From a virus, in the IMG/VR virus record IMGVR_UViG_3300012147_000001, positions 1 through 64,000 of that record: DNA of 64,000 nucleotides, one strand, 5' to 3'. Position numbers and translations under genes: made by a program. Under the pieces are notes generated by a model, which made no database searches, had not been told where the DNA came from, and saw only the letters and a program-made list of their open reading frames with translations. The stretch's first letter is position 1; each line of letters opens with the position of its first letter. Of the stretch, positions 36,145 to 42,519 are shown piece after piece.

Positions 36145-37077
36145 TTAACTACGTTCTATAGCAATATGTTCTTTATTTGCTAAATTAATTAATGCTTTTT
36201 TATACTCAGTTGATTGAATGTTGACATGATAACCTTGGCTGTACATACGACCACGTTTATCAAATCTCCAAGAAAACCAAAACTCATTACCTTGTTGTAT
36301 CAACAGCTCATAAACCTTTTTACTGCTGTTTTTCAACAGTTGAAAGTTCTTAACTTTTTCTACAGTATCCAACTCTTTTGTTGGGGTTTCTTCGTAGTTA
36401 TTAAGTATAAAAGTATCTAATTCAAATTTAACAGAATTAGCTATATTTAAAGCATCTAAACCTAGTGGCATATTGTGATGGTTATGAGACTTTAGTACTA
36501 CTGATTCAGCTATTGGATTGATATATCCAGAGCTAGTATTACTTTCTATCTTGTTAGGTGGACAAATCATTGGTGGTAAATACATAGTATCTGTAATGTA
36601 TTGTTCTGTATCTAAGTCCAACTTCCACCTGCTTTTAATCATTAAAGAACCAGTTTCACTAGTCTTAGCAGATATAATGTCATACAAATCACTATAAGCA
36701 CCTAAAGCTATTAACTCACTTGCAGTACGCACAGCATCCATGTGGTTAGAATATCCCTCAAGTCTACGTGCTACATACTCTACCATTCCATGAATAGGTA
36801 CAGGATTACCTTGGCTTGTTTTCATAGCACCAACAGATATATAAGTCATAACATCTTCAGTATTGTTAAATTCACCTAACGTAAAACACCTCACAGCTTT
36901 ACTGTACCAATAGTTTCTGTACTTGGCTTTGTAGTCTAGCACTTGAGCTTTTAATAGCTTTAAAGTTGGTGCTAGGTCTTCACATTTACTTAAATCTTTC
37001 CAAATACGAGTATTAATTTCACGTTTAGCGTACTTATCCTCGTTTACTATTTGGCTCAATACTTTAATTTGATTCAT
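36145..37077 (-). CDS. RNAPII N-terminal subunit (N4 gp15-like)
   Basis: A 310-residue protein equivalent to the N-terminal and promoter-contacting part of T7-like RNA polymerases. Near its end it has the T/DxxGR element FDKRGRMYSQ (273-277) and KKALI.LANKE, which in T7 RNA polymerase directly precede motif A. The protein ends there, and motif A begins the other subunit, so the split is at the same place as in N4 RNAPII. First gene after terminator 37116-37133. Confidence 0.9.
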   Translation of the reverse strand: MNQIKVLSQIVNEDKYAKREINTRIWKDLSKCEDLAPTLKLLKAQVLDYKAKYRNYWYSKAVRCFTLGEFNNTEDVMTYISVGAMKTSQGNPVPIHGMVEYVARRLEGYSNHMDAVRTASELIALGAYSDLYDIISAKTSETGSLMIKSRWKLDLDTEQYITDTMYLPPMICPPNKIESNTSSGYINPIAESVVLKSHNHHNMPLGLDALNIANSVKFELDTFILNNYEETPTKELDTVEKVKNFQLLKNSSKKVYELLIQQGNEFWFSWRFDKRGRMYSQGYHVNIQSTEYKKALINLANKEHIAIERS

Positions 37078-37115
37078 ACTGTCTTACCTCCATTAATATA
37101 ATCAAACAAAAAATA

Positions 37116-37133
37116 AAGCTCCCGAAGGAGCTT
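37116..37133 (-). terminator. UUCG-loop terminator upstream of RNAPII
   Basis: Minus-strand stem AAGCTCC/GGAGCTT with TTCG loop and T-rich run after it. It lies between the 90-aa early gene and RNAPII, so RNAPII expression needs read-through or its own promoter. Confidence 0.85.
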
Positions 37134-37137
37134 AAAT

Positions 37138-37410
37138 TTAGAAAGAGATGTCTGAACCATCGTCTTTTGTAGCAACACGAATAGTGATTTTACCTTTAAC
37201 TTCAATTTCACCATTTTTAGATGCTTTTGCCTTGTTAACAAGACTACGTTGAAGCTTACTACCTTCTTCATACAAAGGATTGAATGCTTGATAACGATGT
37301 GCAACACCATTACTATCAACAAAATCAATGTTTACATAAGCATCACATTGCTTTTTGTTAGGTTTAGCCGAATAACCACCATTATTTGCATTTTCAACTT
37401 GTTGAGCCAT
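37138..37410 (-). CDS. Early 90-aa protein directly upstream of RNAPII
   Basis: A beta-rich small protein (YVNIDFVDSNGVAHRYQAF, PLYEEGSKLQRSLVNKA, KITIRVATKDDGSDISF). Comparable small genes precede RNAPII in N4-like phages. AAGGATTC.. GGAGG sits at the ribosome site. It is the first gene behind early promoter hairpin 37469-37481. Function unknown. Confidence 0.7.
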   Translation of the reverse strand: MAQQVENANNGGYSAKPNKKQCDAYVNIDFVDSNGVAHRYQAFNPLYEEGSKLQRSLVNKAKASKNGEIEVKGKITIRVATKDDGSDISF

Positions 37411-37468
37411 TTTTTGAATCCTCCAAGGATATTAAGACACGAGCAAAATTGCTCTAATATGTCATTAA

Positions 37469-37481
37469 GGCGTGAAACGCC
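37469..37481 (-). promoter_or_regulatory. Early promoter hairpin for virion RNAP (P-A)
   Basis: Plus (template) strand GGCGT-GAA-ACGCC: a 5-bp stem and 3-base loop. Minus strand continues TTAATGAC after the stem. One of four hairpins with different stems but the same GAA loop, closing T-A pair and TTARTG flank. N4 virion RNA polymerase recognises exactly this shape. It lies 59 bases before the 90-aa gene. A GAGCAA/TTGCTC hairpin starts the predicted transcript. Confidence 0.75.
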
Positions 37482-37539
37482 AAGAACTTGGAATGTTACG
37501 CAGATATATAATTCGAAGAGAGAATGTGTTTGTGTAAGA

Positions 37540-37569
37540 GTTTTAAGAACCGATAAAGGTTCTTAAAAC
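37540..37569 (-). terminator. Terminator after the SLOG gene
   Basis: Perfect 12-bp inverted repeat (37540-37551 with 37558-37569), 6-base loop, T-rich toward the minus-strand 3' side. It ends the upstream early unit just before promoter hairpin 37469-37481. Confidence 0.75.
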
Positions 37570-37579
37570 ATTAACGTAA

Positions 37580-38071
37580 CTAGTAATTCAGACTATTCAA
37601 TTTAGCAATTGATTCCCTAATACTTTGCTCACTTTCATGAGTAAACATAATTACTCCACTGTAATCATATACAAGTACAGGTTTATCCTTTTTAATCATT
37701 GCCACTATCATGTTTTTAGTTCCACTACTTCCATTCCATACAGCAATTAATTTATCAGCAATATCAGACATTAATCTATTACGATTAAAACCTGCTAGTT
37801 TGTTATATGGTTTACCATTACGTATTGCCATTTTTACTGGATTATCCGCGGTACTACAAATGTCATCCCACTTAGCTGGAAACTCATCCACACCTACTTC
37901 AAAAGAAATTAAAACATTACTAAAAGTAGTATCAGCACCTATAGCTCTACCACTAATTCCAGTCAACTCATGAGCTGGTGGAAGAAAGTGATTACTGTAT
38001 GCATTATGAATAATTCCTTCAGCTATTTCTTTATTATAAAAATCTCTACCACCTGCAAATATTACTTTCAT
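37580..38071 (-). CDS. SLOG-domain (YspA/DUF2493-like) protein
   Basis: A 163-residue Rossmann-like protein starting MKVIFAGGRDF, with TGISGRAIGADTTFSNV and AGFNRNRLMSDIADKLIAVWNGSSGTKNMI: the pattern of SLOG superfamily proteins (YspA, DUF2493), which bind nucleotide-derived ligands. SLOG domains act as sensors in Thoeris and other NAD/nucleotide-signal defences; a phage copy in the early region could bind or hydrolyse such a signal. The ligand is not evident. Confidence 0.82.
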   Translation of the reverse strand: MKVIFAGGRDFYNKEIAEGIIHNAYSNHFLPPAHELTGISGRAIGADTTFSNVLISFEVGVDEFPAKWDDICSTADNPVKMAIRNGKPYNKLAGFNRNRLMSDIADKLIAVWNGSSGTKNMIVAMIKKDKPVLVYDYSGVIMFTHESEQSIRESIAKLNSLNY

Positions 38072-38074
38072 AAA

Positions 38075-38464
38075 TTACTCCAATTGTTCTATTTCAGTAT
38101 AAATACCTGTTGTTTTAGCTAAACCAGTAACACTTTCAATTGAATGTTTTAAGTCCTGTAAATCAGGCCATTCATTGCAATCAATTCTATGGTAAGTAAT
38201 TGGTATCCAGCATTTCTTGTGCCAATCACAATGAAAAGGTAATAGCTTGATACCATTTACATCAGAGTACCAAAGCCCATCATTATTTATGTAAACAAAG
38301 AATGTTTTATTGACAGGTTTAGGTACACTAATTTCACCAACAACAAGTAAATGTTTATTATGCTGTGAATCAATATAATCAAAGTTCTTAATAGCAGATA
38401 TGTAACTAGAGTTAATCATAACGTTTGGAAGTTCAAGCACCTCCTGTATGTATTCTTGAATCAC
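38075..38464 (-). CDS. Hypothetical 129-aa protein
   Basis: Unrecognised. Aromatic-rich middle (YINNDGLWYSDVNGIKLLPF). Overlaps the 138-aa gene by 32 bases, and both proteins end in a similar TTGLY/TTGIY segment, so they may be distant duplicates. GGAGG precedes the start. Confidence 0.6.
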   Translation of the reverse strand: MIQEYIQEVLELPNVMINSSYISAIKNFDYIDSQHNKHLLVVGEISVPKPVNKTFFVYINNDGLWYSDVNGIKLLPFHCDWHKKCWIPITYHRIDCNEWPDLQDLKHSIESVTGLAKTTGIYTEIEQLE

Positions 38465-38849
38465 CGTACTCCACCTTATTTTCTAAATACAATCCAGTTG
38501 TATGAATTAAATCAAGCATGTTTAAAAGCTTGTTTCTAAGCATACTTAATTCAACATCTCTTTTAGCTTCATGAACACTACAACATGTAAATGCAAGACG
38601 AGATTGTAAATGGTTTCTACTATTCCAAGGAACAAACATTACATCGTTACCATTTGGATAGTAAAAACCTCTTGTATTGCAAACACCGTATTTTGTTGGA
38701 TGTCTCATTAATTTACCAAGATGTAAAACACCATTTTTAGCTTCTGCCATAAAACGACTGTTGTAATCAAACTCATAAAACTTTACAACGAAAACATTTG
38801 GACATTTATTAAGATTACCAACATATTGACTTATTAATGAACCTAACAT
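38433..38849 (-). CDS. Hypothetical 138-aa protein
   Basis: Unrecognised early protein, with RGFYYPNGNDVMFVPWNSRN and CCSVHEAKRDVE segments. See the neighbouring 129-aa gene for a possible weak relation. GAGG lies 7 bases before the ATG. Confidence 0.6.
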   Translation of the reverse strand: MLGSLISQYVGNLNKCPNVFVVKFYEFDYNSRFMAEAKNGVLHLGKLMRHPTKYGVCNTRGFYYPNGNDVMFVPWNSRNHLQSRLAFTCCSVHEAKRDVELSMLRNKLLNMLDLIHTTGLYLENKVEYGDSRIHTGGA

Positions 38850-38858
38850 TTTTACCTC

Positions 38859-39059
38859 TCAATCTATTAACGAACACTCGCCATTACTGGTTTGTATTCT
38901 GTTTCTTTCAACGCCATTATTAACATACTCAGTTACACATTCAGACTCTGCTTTATACAACTCAAAGTCATTTATAGCTGTAACAACAAATAAAACAAAC
39001 ACCATAAAAAACATGGCACACAACGCAAATGCTACTGTATTTCTAAATGAACGTTCCAT
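38859..39059 (-). CDS. Single-pass membrane protein, 66 aa
   Basis: Basic N-terminus, a transmembrane helix (about residues 8-28), then a soluble tail with two cysteines probably in the periplasm. Function unknown; early membrane proteins may modify the host envelope. Confidence 0.65.
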   Translation of the reverse strand: MERSFRNTVAFALCAMFFMVFVLFVVTAINDFELYKAESECVTEYVNNGVERNRIQTSNGECSLID

Positions 39060-39099
39060 AAATACTCTCCAACAGATAGCGAAGCTATCAATAATAAAA

Positions 39100-39117
39100 A
39101 AGGGCTAAAAAGCCCTT
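39100..39117 (-). terminator. Terminator overlapping the stop of the 51-aa gene
   Basis: A 7-bp stem AAGGGCT/AGCCCTT with a 4-base loop, followed on the minus strand by TTTTTATT. The 3' stem includes part of the stop codon region of the upstream gene. Confidence 0.75.
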
Positions 39118-39271
39118 AGAAATAACCTGATACTTGATGTGCATAAACACCTCTGTTAAATGCACTCTCAAATAACTGTCTTTGTACCAATGTATCTCTT
39201 AAACCATACTCTTTAAGAAACTCTTGATACTCTTTTTCTAGTATTTCATTTGGATGAAAGCTATCGCTCAT
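39116..39271 (-). CDS. Short 51-aa early protein
   Basis: A complete small frame with ATG at 39271, starting MSDSFHPNEILEKEY and ending VSGYF. It overlaps the macro-domain gene by 11 bases, GAGG lies upstream, and a terminator follows. Mostly helical; function unknown. Confidence 0.6.
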   Translation of the reverse strand: MSDSFHPNEILEKEYQEFLKEYGLRDTLVQRQLFESAFNRGVYAHQVSGYF

Positions 39272-39749
39272 AATTTAACCTCAGTTTATAAACATAAAGT
39301 GAAATTGTTGGAGGTAACATTTCAAACAATTCCAACATAACATTCCAATCACCACCAGCCAATCCACAACACATGAACTCAGGTACTGCAATTTTAGTAG
39401 GTCTCATTCGTCCACTGTTTACAACAGACTTCATCAAAGCTATTTGCATGAATGCTTTAGCTATTGCACCATAATGAACATTTCTATTAGCACCACCAAT
39501 ACTACTTTGACCAATGATATTTAACACACCATCATGTTCAATAACATTACCTAACGAACTTGCATTAAAGTTCCATAACTTACAGAACTTATAATACTTT
39601 TCGTATGCTTCAGGAAACTCATGCTTAACTTGCTTGGCAATGCCAGCTCCCATCAATCCTTTTGTATTACAGCAATGCATCAAGAAATCAACATTACCGT
39701 TTTTTAATGCTTTAACAGCATCACCTTCTACATAAGTAATATTTACCAT
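39261..39749 (-). CDS. Macro-domain protein (ADP-ribose binding)
   Basis: A 162-residue macro domain. VNITYVEGDAVKAL opens the fold; CNTKGLMGAGIAKQVKHEFPEAYEKY is the ligand-binding signature with its GxG loop; YGAIAKAFMQIAL and CGLAGGDW complete it. Macro domains bind or hydrolyse ADP-ribose, its derivatives or ADP-ribosylated targets. In an early phage gene this could recycle NAD products or reverse host ADP-ribosyl signals. Start 39749 (TGATG overlap with the previous stop) is chosen over GTG 39752. Confidence 0.88.
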   Translation of the reverse strand: MVNITYVEGDAVKALKNGNVDFLMHCCNTKGLMGAGIAKQVKHEFPEAYEKYYKFCKLWNFNASSLGNVIEHDGVLNIIGQSSIGGANRNVHYGAIAKAFMQIALMKSVVNSGRMRPTKIAVPEFMCCGLAGGDWNVMLELFEMLPPTISLYVYKLRLNYER

Positions 39750-39952
39750 CACAATATCTCCAATATCTCAATTTCACCATCCATAAAATACAGACCTTCT
39801 GGAGTATTTTTAGTAAACACATCAACACCAAAATCATCTTTAATAGTGGCTTCAACAATATCACCCACTGCTATCTTTTCATTAAAATAACCACCAGAAG
39901 TTAACAACTTAACTCTGGCTTTTTTACCTGCATTCTTTCTCAATCTAAACAT
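39749..39952 (-). CDS. Small 67-aa beta-rich protein
   Basis: The sequence (ARVKLLTSGGYFNEKIAVGDIVEATIKDD..DVF) looks like an SH3/KOW-like small barrel. It has no recognised family. Stop and next start overlap as TGATG. GAGGA ribosome site. The hairpin 39965-39983 lies just before it. Confidence 0.6.
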   Translation of the reverse strand: MFRLRKNAGKKARVKLLTSGGYFNEKIAVGDIVEATIKDDFGVDVFTKNTPEGLYFMDGEIEILEIL

Positions 39953-39964
39953 AAAAAATCCTCA

Positions 39965-39983
39965 ACTCCCTATTACAGGGAGT
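39965..39983 (-). terminator. Hairpin before the 67-aa gene
   Basis: A 7-bp stem ACTCCCT/AGGGAGT with a 5-base loop; six T residues follow on the minus strand after GAGGA. It may be a terminator or a hairpin shaping the ribosome site of the 67-aa gene. Confidence 0.55.
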
Positions 39984-39990
39984 ATTTAAT

Positions 39991-40116
39991 TTAATCTTCT
40001 AATAACTTAGCTCTATGAGCTAGTATTTCATTGTATTTCTTTTCAAGACGCTCACGCTCAACATCACTAATAGTCGAGCTATAAAGCTGACGTTCAATTA
40101 TTTCTAACATATCCAT
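39991..40116 (-). CDS. Short 41-aa early protein
   Basis: ATG at 40116, TAA at 39991-39993. A single charged helix (MDMLEIIERQLYSS...). TGGAG lies 6 bases before the start. It is directly behind promoter hairpin 40145-40157. Possibly an anti-host peptide; no family known. Confidence 0.55.
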   Translation of the reverse strand: MDMLEIIERQLYSSTISDVERERLEKKYNEILAHRAKLLED

Positions 40117-40144
40117 AGCTAACTCCAGTATTAATTATCATTAA

Positions 40145-40157
40145 GCGGTGAAACCGC
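40145..40157 (-). promoter_or_regulatory. Early promoter hairpin for virion RNAP (P-B)
   Basis: Template (plus) strand GCGGT-GAA-ACCGC, 5-bp stem and GAA loop; minus strand continues TTAATGAT. Same layout as 37469, 40771 and 41181. It lies 29 bases upstream of the 41-aa gene and just after terminator 40175-40190. Confidence 0.75.
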
Positions 40158-40174
40158 ATTGTGTTAAATAAAAA

Positions 40175-40190
40175 GAGAGCCGAAGCTCTC
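40175..40190 (-). terminator. UUCG-loop terminator after the 78-aa gene
   Basis: Minus-strand stem GAGAGC/GCTCTC with TTCG loop and TTTTTATTT tail, 5 bases after the 78-aa gene. Confidence 0.88.
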
Positions 40191-40194
40191 ATGT

Positions 40195-40431
40195 TTATAC
40201 TTTACAAAACCATCCATCTCTTTCAGGAACACAATAAATATGTATCATGTCTCCATCAGAGCAAATATGAAGGTTCATATTACCTTTGTCATCTTCATTA
40301 GAAGACACATATTCACCAGATTCTTGCTTGATTTTAATCAACCAACGAAAGAATCTATGCTTTGTTAATGAGTGCTTACACATGAAAGCATCACACCAAG
40401 TACTAACCTCTTCTGTTCTACTATTTCGCAT
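40195..40431 (-). CDS. Hypothetical 78-aa early protein
   Basis: Contains TWCDAFMCKHSLTKHRFFRWLIKIK and an acidic middle, ends in IYCVPERDGWFCKV. No family recognised. Its start overlaps the 49-aa gene by 11 bases. Confidence 0.6.
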   Translation of the reverse strand: MRNSRTEEVSTWCDAFMCKHSLTKHRFFRWLIKIKQESGEYVSSNEDDKGNMNLHICSDGDMIHIYCVPERDGWFCKV

Positions 40432-40570
40432 GTTTAATCTCCCACAACATACTTCTAAACACTAAATAAAAGTATTTAACTTTATTATTCATTATCCAAG
40501 ATTCAAAACTACTACCGTCACTACACTGACGATTAATAAATCTAATTATTACTGGCTTTTTATTAGACAT
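40421..40570 (-). CDS. Short 49-aa basic early protein
   Basis: ATG at 40570, TAG at 40421-40423, GAGAG upstream. Basic and aromatic (begins MSNKKPVIIRFINRQ). Overlap with the next gene supports it as real. Function unknown. Confidence 0.55.
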   Translation of the reverse strand: MSNKKPVIIRFINRQCSDGSSFESWIMNNKVKYFYLVFRSMLWEIKHAK

Positions 40571-40770
40571 AATGACTCTCATTATTAATTAAAAGACTAA
40601 AGGAATTTGGGTGCAATTGAGTAAGGGAGCACGAAGACCTTTTAGAGTTTTAACTAGACTCTTAACTAGCTTCTTTGAATTTGGTAGAAGCACCAAGCAT
40701 ACGTCTATACAACAGCTTAAACATATTGTTCGTCAACAACATGAGTACAGTGAATCACCACTGCCATTAA

Positions 40771-40783
40771 GCCCTGAAAGGGC
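40771..40783 (-). promoter_or_regulatory. Early promoter hairpin for virion RNAP (P-C)
   Basis: Template strand GCCCT-GAA-AGGGC; minus strand continues TTAATGGC. Belongs to the four-member family. Around 200 bases separate it from the next gene (49 aa), the longest leader of the set. Confidence 0.75.
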
Positions 40784-40899
40784 ATAGTACTGATTAGTAC
40801 AGTATAGTAACAAGTAAGCTCCATAATAAAGATTACTAAGGTTATAGGTCTCTTATAACTCTCTATCTTGAGGTGTTTGTGTTAAATGTGTTGAATTTA

Positions 40900-40923
40900 A
40901 AACCTACCGTTTAGGGTAGGTTT
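40900..40923 (-). terminator. Terminator after the first early gene
   Basis: 9-bp stem AAACCTACC/GGTAGGTTT, 6-base loop, on the minus strand followed by TTAAATTC. It lies 5 bases from the 70-aa gene. Confidence 0.75.
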
Positions 40924-40927
40924 AGTG

Positions 40928-41140
40928 CTAAGACTTCTTAGCTTGAGGTTTAACAGTGAGGGATTCCATTAGAGCTACAGCTTCTAATCTCTGCTCCTCA
41001 CGTAGAATGTCGATGGCGTCTTCTGCCATCTCAACAGTCTTACGAGTTGTACGTGCAGCAACTACAACAACGTTTAAGGTTTCATCAATAGCTACTGATG
41101 ACTTGTCTAATACGTTACCTATAAATGAGAATATGTTCAT
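40928..41140 (-). CDS. First early gene, 70-aa protein
   Basis: Mostly amphipathic helix (LNVVVVAARTTRKTVEMAEDAIDILREEQ) with a basic tail. First gene of the leftward block, 41 bases behind promoter hairpin 41181-41193, so likely the earliest protein made. CGGAG ribosome site. No family recognised. Confidence 0.65.
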   Translation of the reverse strand: MNIFSFIGNVLDKSSVAIDETLNVVVVAARTTRKTVEMAEDAIDILREEQRLEAVALMESLTVKPQAKKS

Positions 41141-41180
41141 GATTAACTCCGAAGTTAGAACAAGGCAAGATTGCCACTAA

Positions 41181-41193
41181 GGGCTGAAAGCCC
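41181..41193 (-). promoter_or_regulatory. Early promoter hairpin for virion RNAP (P-D), first in the early block
   Basis: Template strand GGGCT-GAA-AGCCC, extendable by one A-T pair; minus strand continues TTAGTGGC. The predicted transcript start is followed by a GGCAA/TTGCC hairpin. It is the outermost promoter of the leftward block, as expected for the first DNA injected. Confidence 0.77.
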
Positions 41194-41398
41194 TGTGTAT
41201 GTTGAAGGGGTGGCAGTACCAGTAGTAGGTAGGTAGTGCATAGGGGGGGTGTGTTTTTGTTTTTGGGTTTAAAACAGTAAGTATTGCATTCATACTCAAA
41301 AATGAAATTCCATCTAATAACTTAATTTTTCGTTATAAAACAATGACTTATGTTAGTAAGTAATAAATGTTAAAAAAATTATTATATATTAAGCTCTT

Positions 41399-41412
41399 AA
41401 TGGCTCTGTGTG
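41399..41412 (+). repeat. 14-base direct repeat, copy 1
   Basis: The word AATGGCTCTGTGTG occurs here and again exactly 60 bases downstream; both are preceded by A/T-rich DNA and followed by GT-rich DNA. Could be a protein binding site at an origin or genome end. Confidence 0.6.
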
Positions 41413-41458
41413 AGGTTTTAATTGTTAAGTAGGGTGAATGTGTGAGTGTAAGGTAGAT

Positions 41459-41472
41459 AATGGCTCTGTGTG
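41459..41472 (+). repeat. 14-base direct repeat, copy 2
   Basis: Second copy of AATGGCTCTGTGTG, 60 bases after the first. Confidence 0.6.
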
Positions 41473-41786
41473 TTGGTTTAGTTGGTTTAATGTTATTTAG
41501 TAAAGCTTGCGGTAGCCCTTTCCTGTAACGAAGTGAGTATAGGAGTAAAAACAAGCTGTGGTTGTTTTTCTCCACTGCACGAGTGGAGGGAAAGCAAGTG
41601 AGAAGCGGATTGACTAATGACGCTTTGAACGGTCTTCTAGGAATAGGAGCGGAGCGACTATGTCCGTGGTTTTCCCAGTCTTAACTAGCTAGTCATTTGA
41701 GCAGGTGTCCGAGCCATGCTAATATGGCGACTTGTATACAACTAGACAAAAGAGTATGACTCAGTTTAAATAATGCTATATAGTGG

Positions 41787-41815
41787 TTGACAATCATACT
41801 TACTAAATGTGTAAT
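41787..41815 (+). promoter_or_regulatory. Sigma-70 promoter for the late block
   Basis: TTGACA (41787-41792), 17-base spacer, TGTAAT (41810-41815). A near-consensus host promoter directly upstream of the first rightward gene. N4 late genes are read by host sigma-70 RNA polymerase. Confidence 0.75.
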
Positions 41816-41839
41816 TATTATCAATACAGGTATCCATTA

Positions 41840-42178
41840 ATGCTAATTATGTCACTTACAGTGAACCAAAGATTTACTAAGATAGATAACAATGTAATAC
41901 ATGATAATAGGTTATCATCTAATGCAAAGACCATGTATTGCATAATGCAAAGCTTCCCTACAGGTAAACATGCGAGTAATGTTTATTTTATGAAAGCAAT
42001 GAAATTAAGCGAGCGTACTGTTACCAGAACACGTATGGAATTGATTAGAGCTGGTTATTTGGAAATAGAGAAAGTTAGTAAAAGAGAATATAAAGCGTTT
42101 CTTGGTACTAGCACAATTAGCGGATTAGAAGTTAAAAATAGGTACTATAAAGATGAACTACATTCTAAGAAAAGTTGA
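41840..42178 (+). CDS. Winged-helix-like DNA-binding protein, 112 aa
   Basis: The sequence NNVIHDNRLSSNAKTMYCIMQSF followed by MKAMKLSERTVTRTRMELIRAGYLEIEKV matches the helix-turn-helix/wing pattern of replication-initiator and DnaD-like wHTH proteins. Start 41840 is used because the upstream ATG at 41807 lies within the promoter -10 box and would precede the mRNA start. First late-block gene; may regulate late transcription or bind the genome end. Confidence 0.7.
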   Translation: MLIMSLTVNQRFTKIDNNVIHDNRLSSNAKTMYCIMQSFPTGKHASNVYFMKAMKLSERTVTRTRMELIRAGYLEIEKVSKREYKAFLGTSTISGLEVKNRYYKDELHSKKS

Positions 42179-42500
42179 TATGGGTAGTGATGCCTTAAAC
42201 AGAGTAATGACTGAAGCTAAGATTAGTAACGGTGCTAAAGTACTTTACACTTTTCTTTTTGGATTGCGTTCTGGCGAGATTATTAATAATGAAAAGCTTA
42301 TTAAAGATAATGTTGCTGTTAGTAGAGCTATGGTAAATAACTATAAACGAGAGCTTAAAGCACTTGGCTTACTGCACGAAAATAAAGATGGTGAATCTAA
42401 TATACGATTTATGTATCTTGGCTCGCTAGGTGTTAATGCTTTAGTTTATGCTAAAGATTGGAAACGTGTTGAAATAAACAATGATTTTGAAGATGAATAA
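42153..42500 (+). CDS. Second winged-helix-like protein, 115 aa
   Basis: RVMTEAKISNGAKVLYTFLFGL followed by DNVAVSRAMVNNYKRELKALGLL parallels the preceding gene, so the two look like diverged duplicates. The upstream ATG overlaps the previous gene by 26 bases; ATG 42180, one base after that stop, is the alternative. Likely DNA-binding. Confidence 0.65.
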   Translation: MNYILRKVDMGSDALNRVMTEAKISNGAKVLYTFLFGLRSGEIINNEKLIKDNVAVSRAMVNNYKRELKALGLLHENKDGESNIRFMYLGSLGVNALVYAKDWKRVEINNDFEDE

Positions 42501-42519
42501 ATTAAAGGAGTTTTAAATA

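Larger units (their letters stand above)
40571..40927 (-). other. Early leader region: promoter hairpin, terminator, no convincing gene
   Basis: Holds terminator 40900-40923, promoter hairpin 40771-40783 and about 200 bases of leader before the 49-aa gene. The best frame in it is a 26-codon ORF starting near 40740, not supported by a ribosome site. A 12-base word TCTTAACTAGCT (40660-40671) recurs at 41679-41690, with a third partial copy near 40648. Confidence 0.55.
41194..41786. other. Divergent non-coding region; likely site of genome ends
   Basis: About 590 bases without a convincing gene between the leftward early and rightward late blocks. It has a G7 run (near 41240), a 14-base direct repeat, a CTCCACT/AGTGGAG hairpin near 41571-41589, and more G+C on the right. 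In N4 the linear genome ends, with short direct terminal repeats, lie between early and late blocks, so in a circularised assembly they should collapse here. A minus-strand frame at 41348-41575 looks spurious. Confidence 0.5.

Noticed and set aside
41348-41575. 75-aa minus-strand frame in the divergent region
   Set aside because: No ribosome site; it spans the direct repeats and has low-complexity composition, so it is more likely chance.
41690-41760. tRNA-like segment (GCAGGTGTCCGAG and nearby stem GCCAT/ATGGC)
   Set aside because: The start resembles a tRNA D-arm, but there is no GTTCRANNC T-loop, no acceptor stem and no CCA-compatible end.
41807-41839. ATG 41807 as start of the first late gene
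   Set aside because: It lies across the -10 box of the promoter and before the predicted mRNA start; ATG 41840 is preferred.
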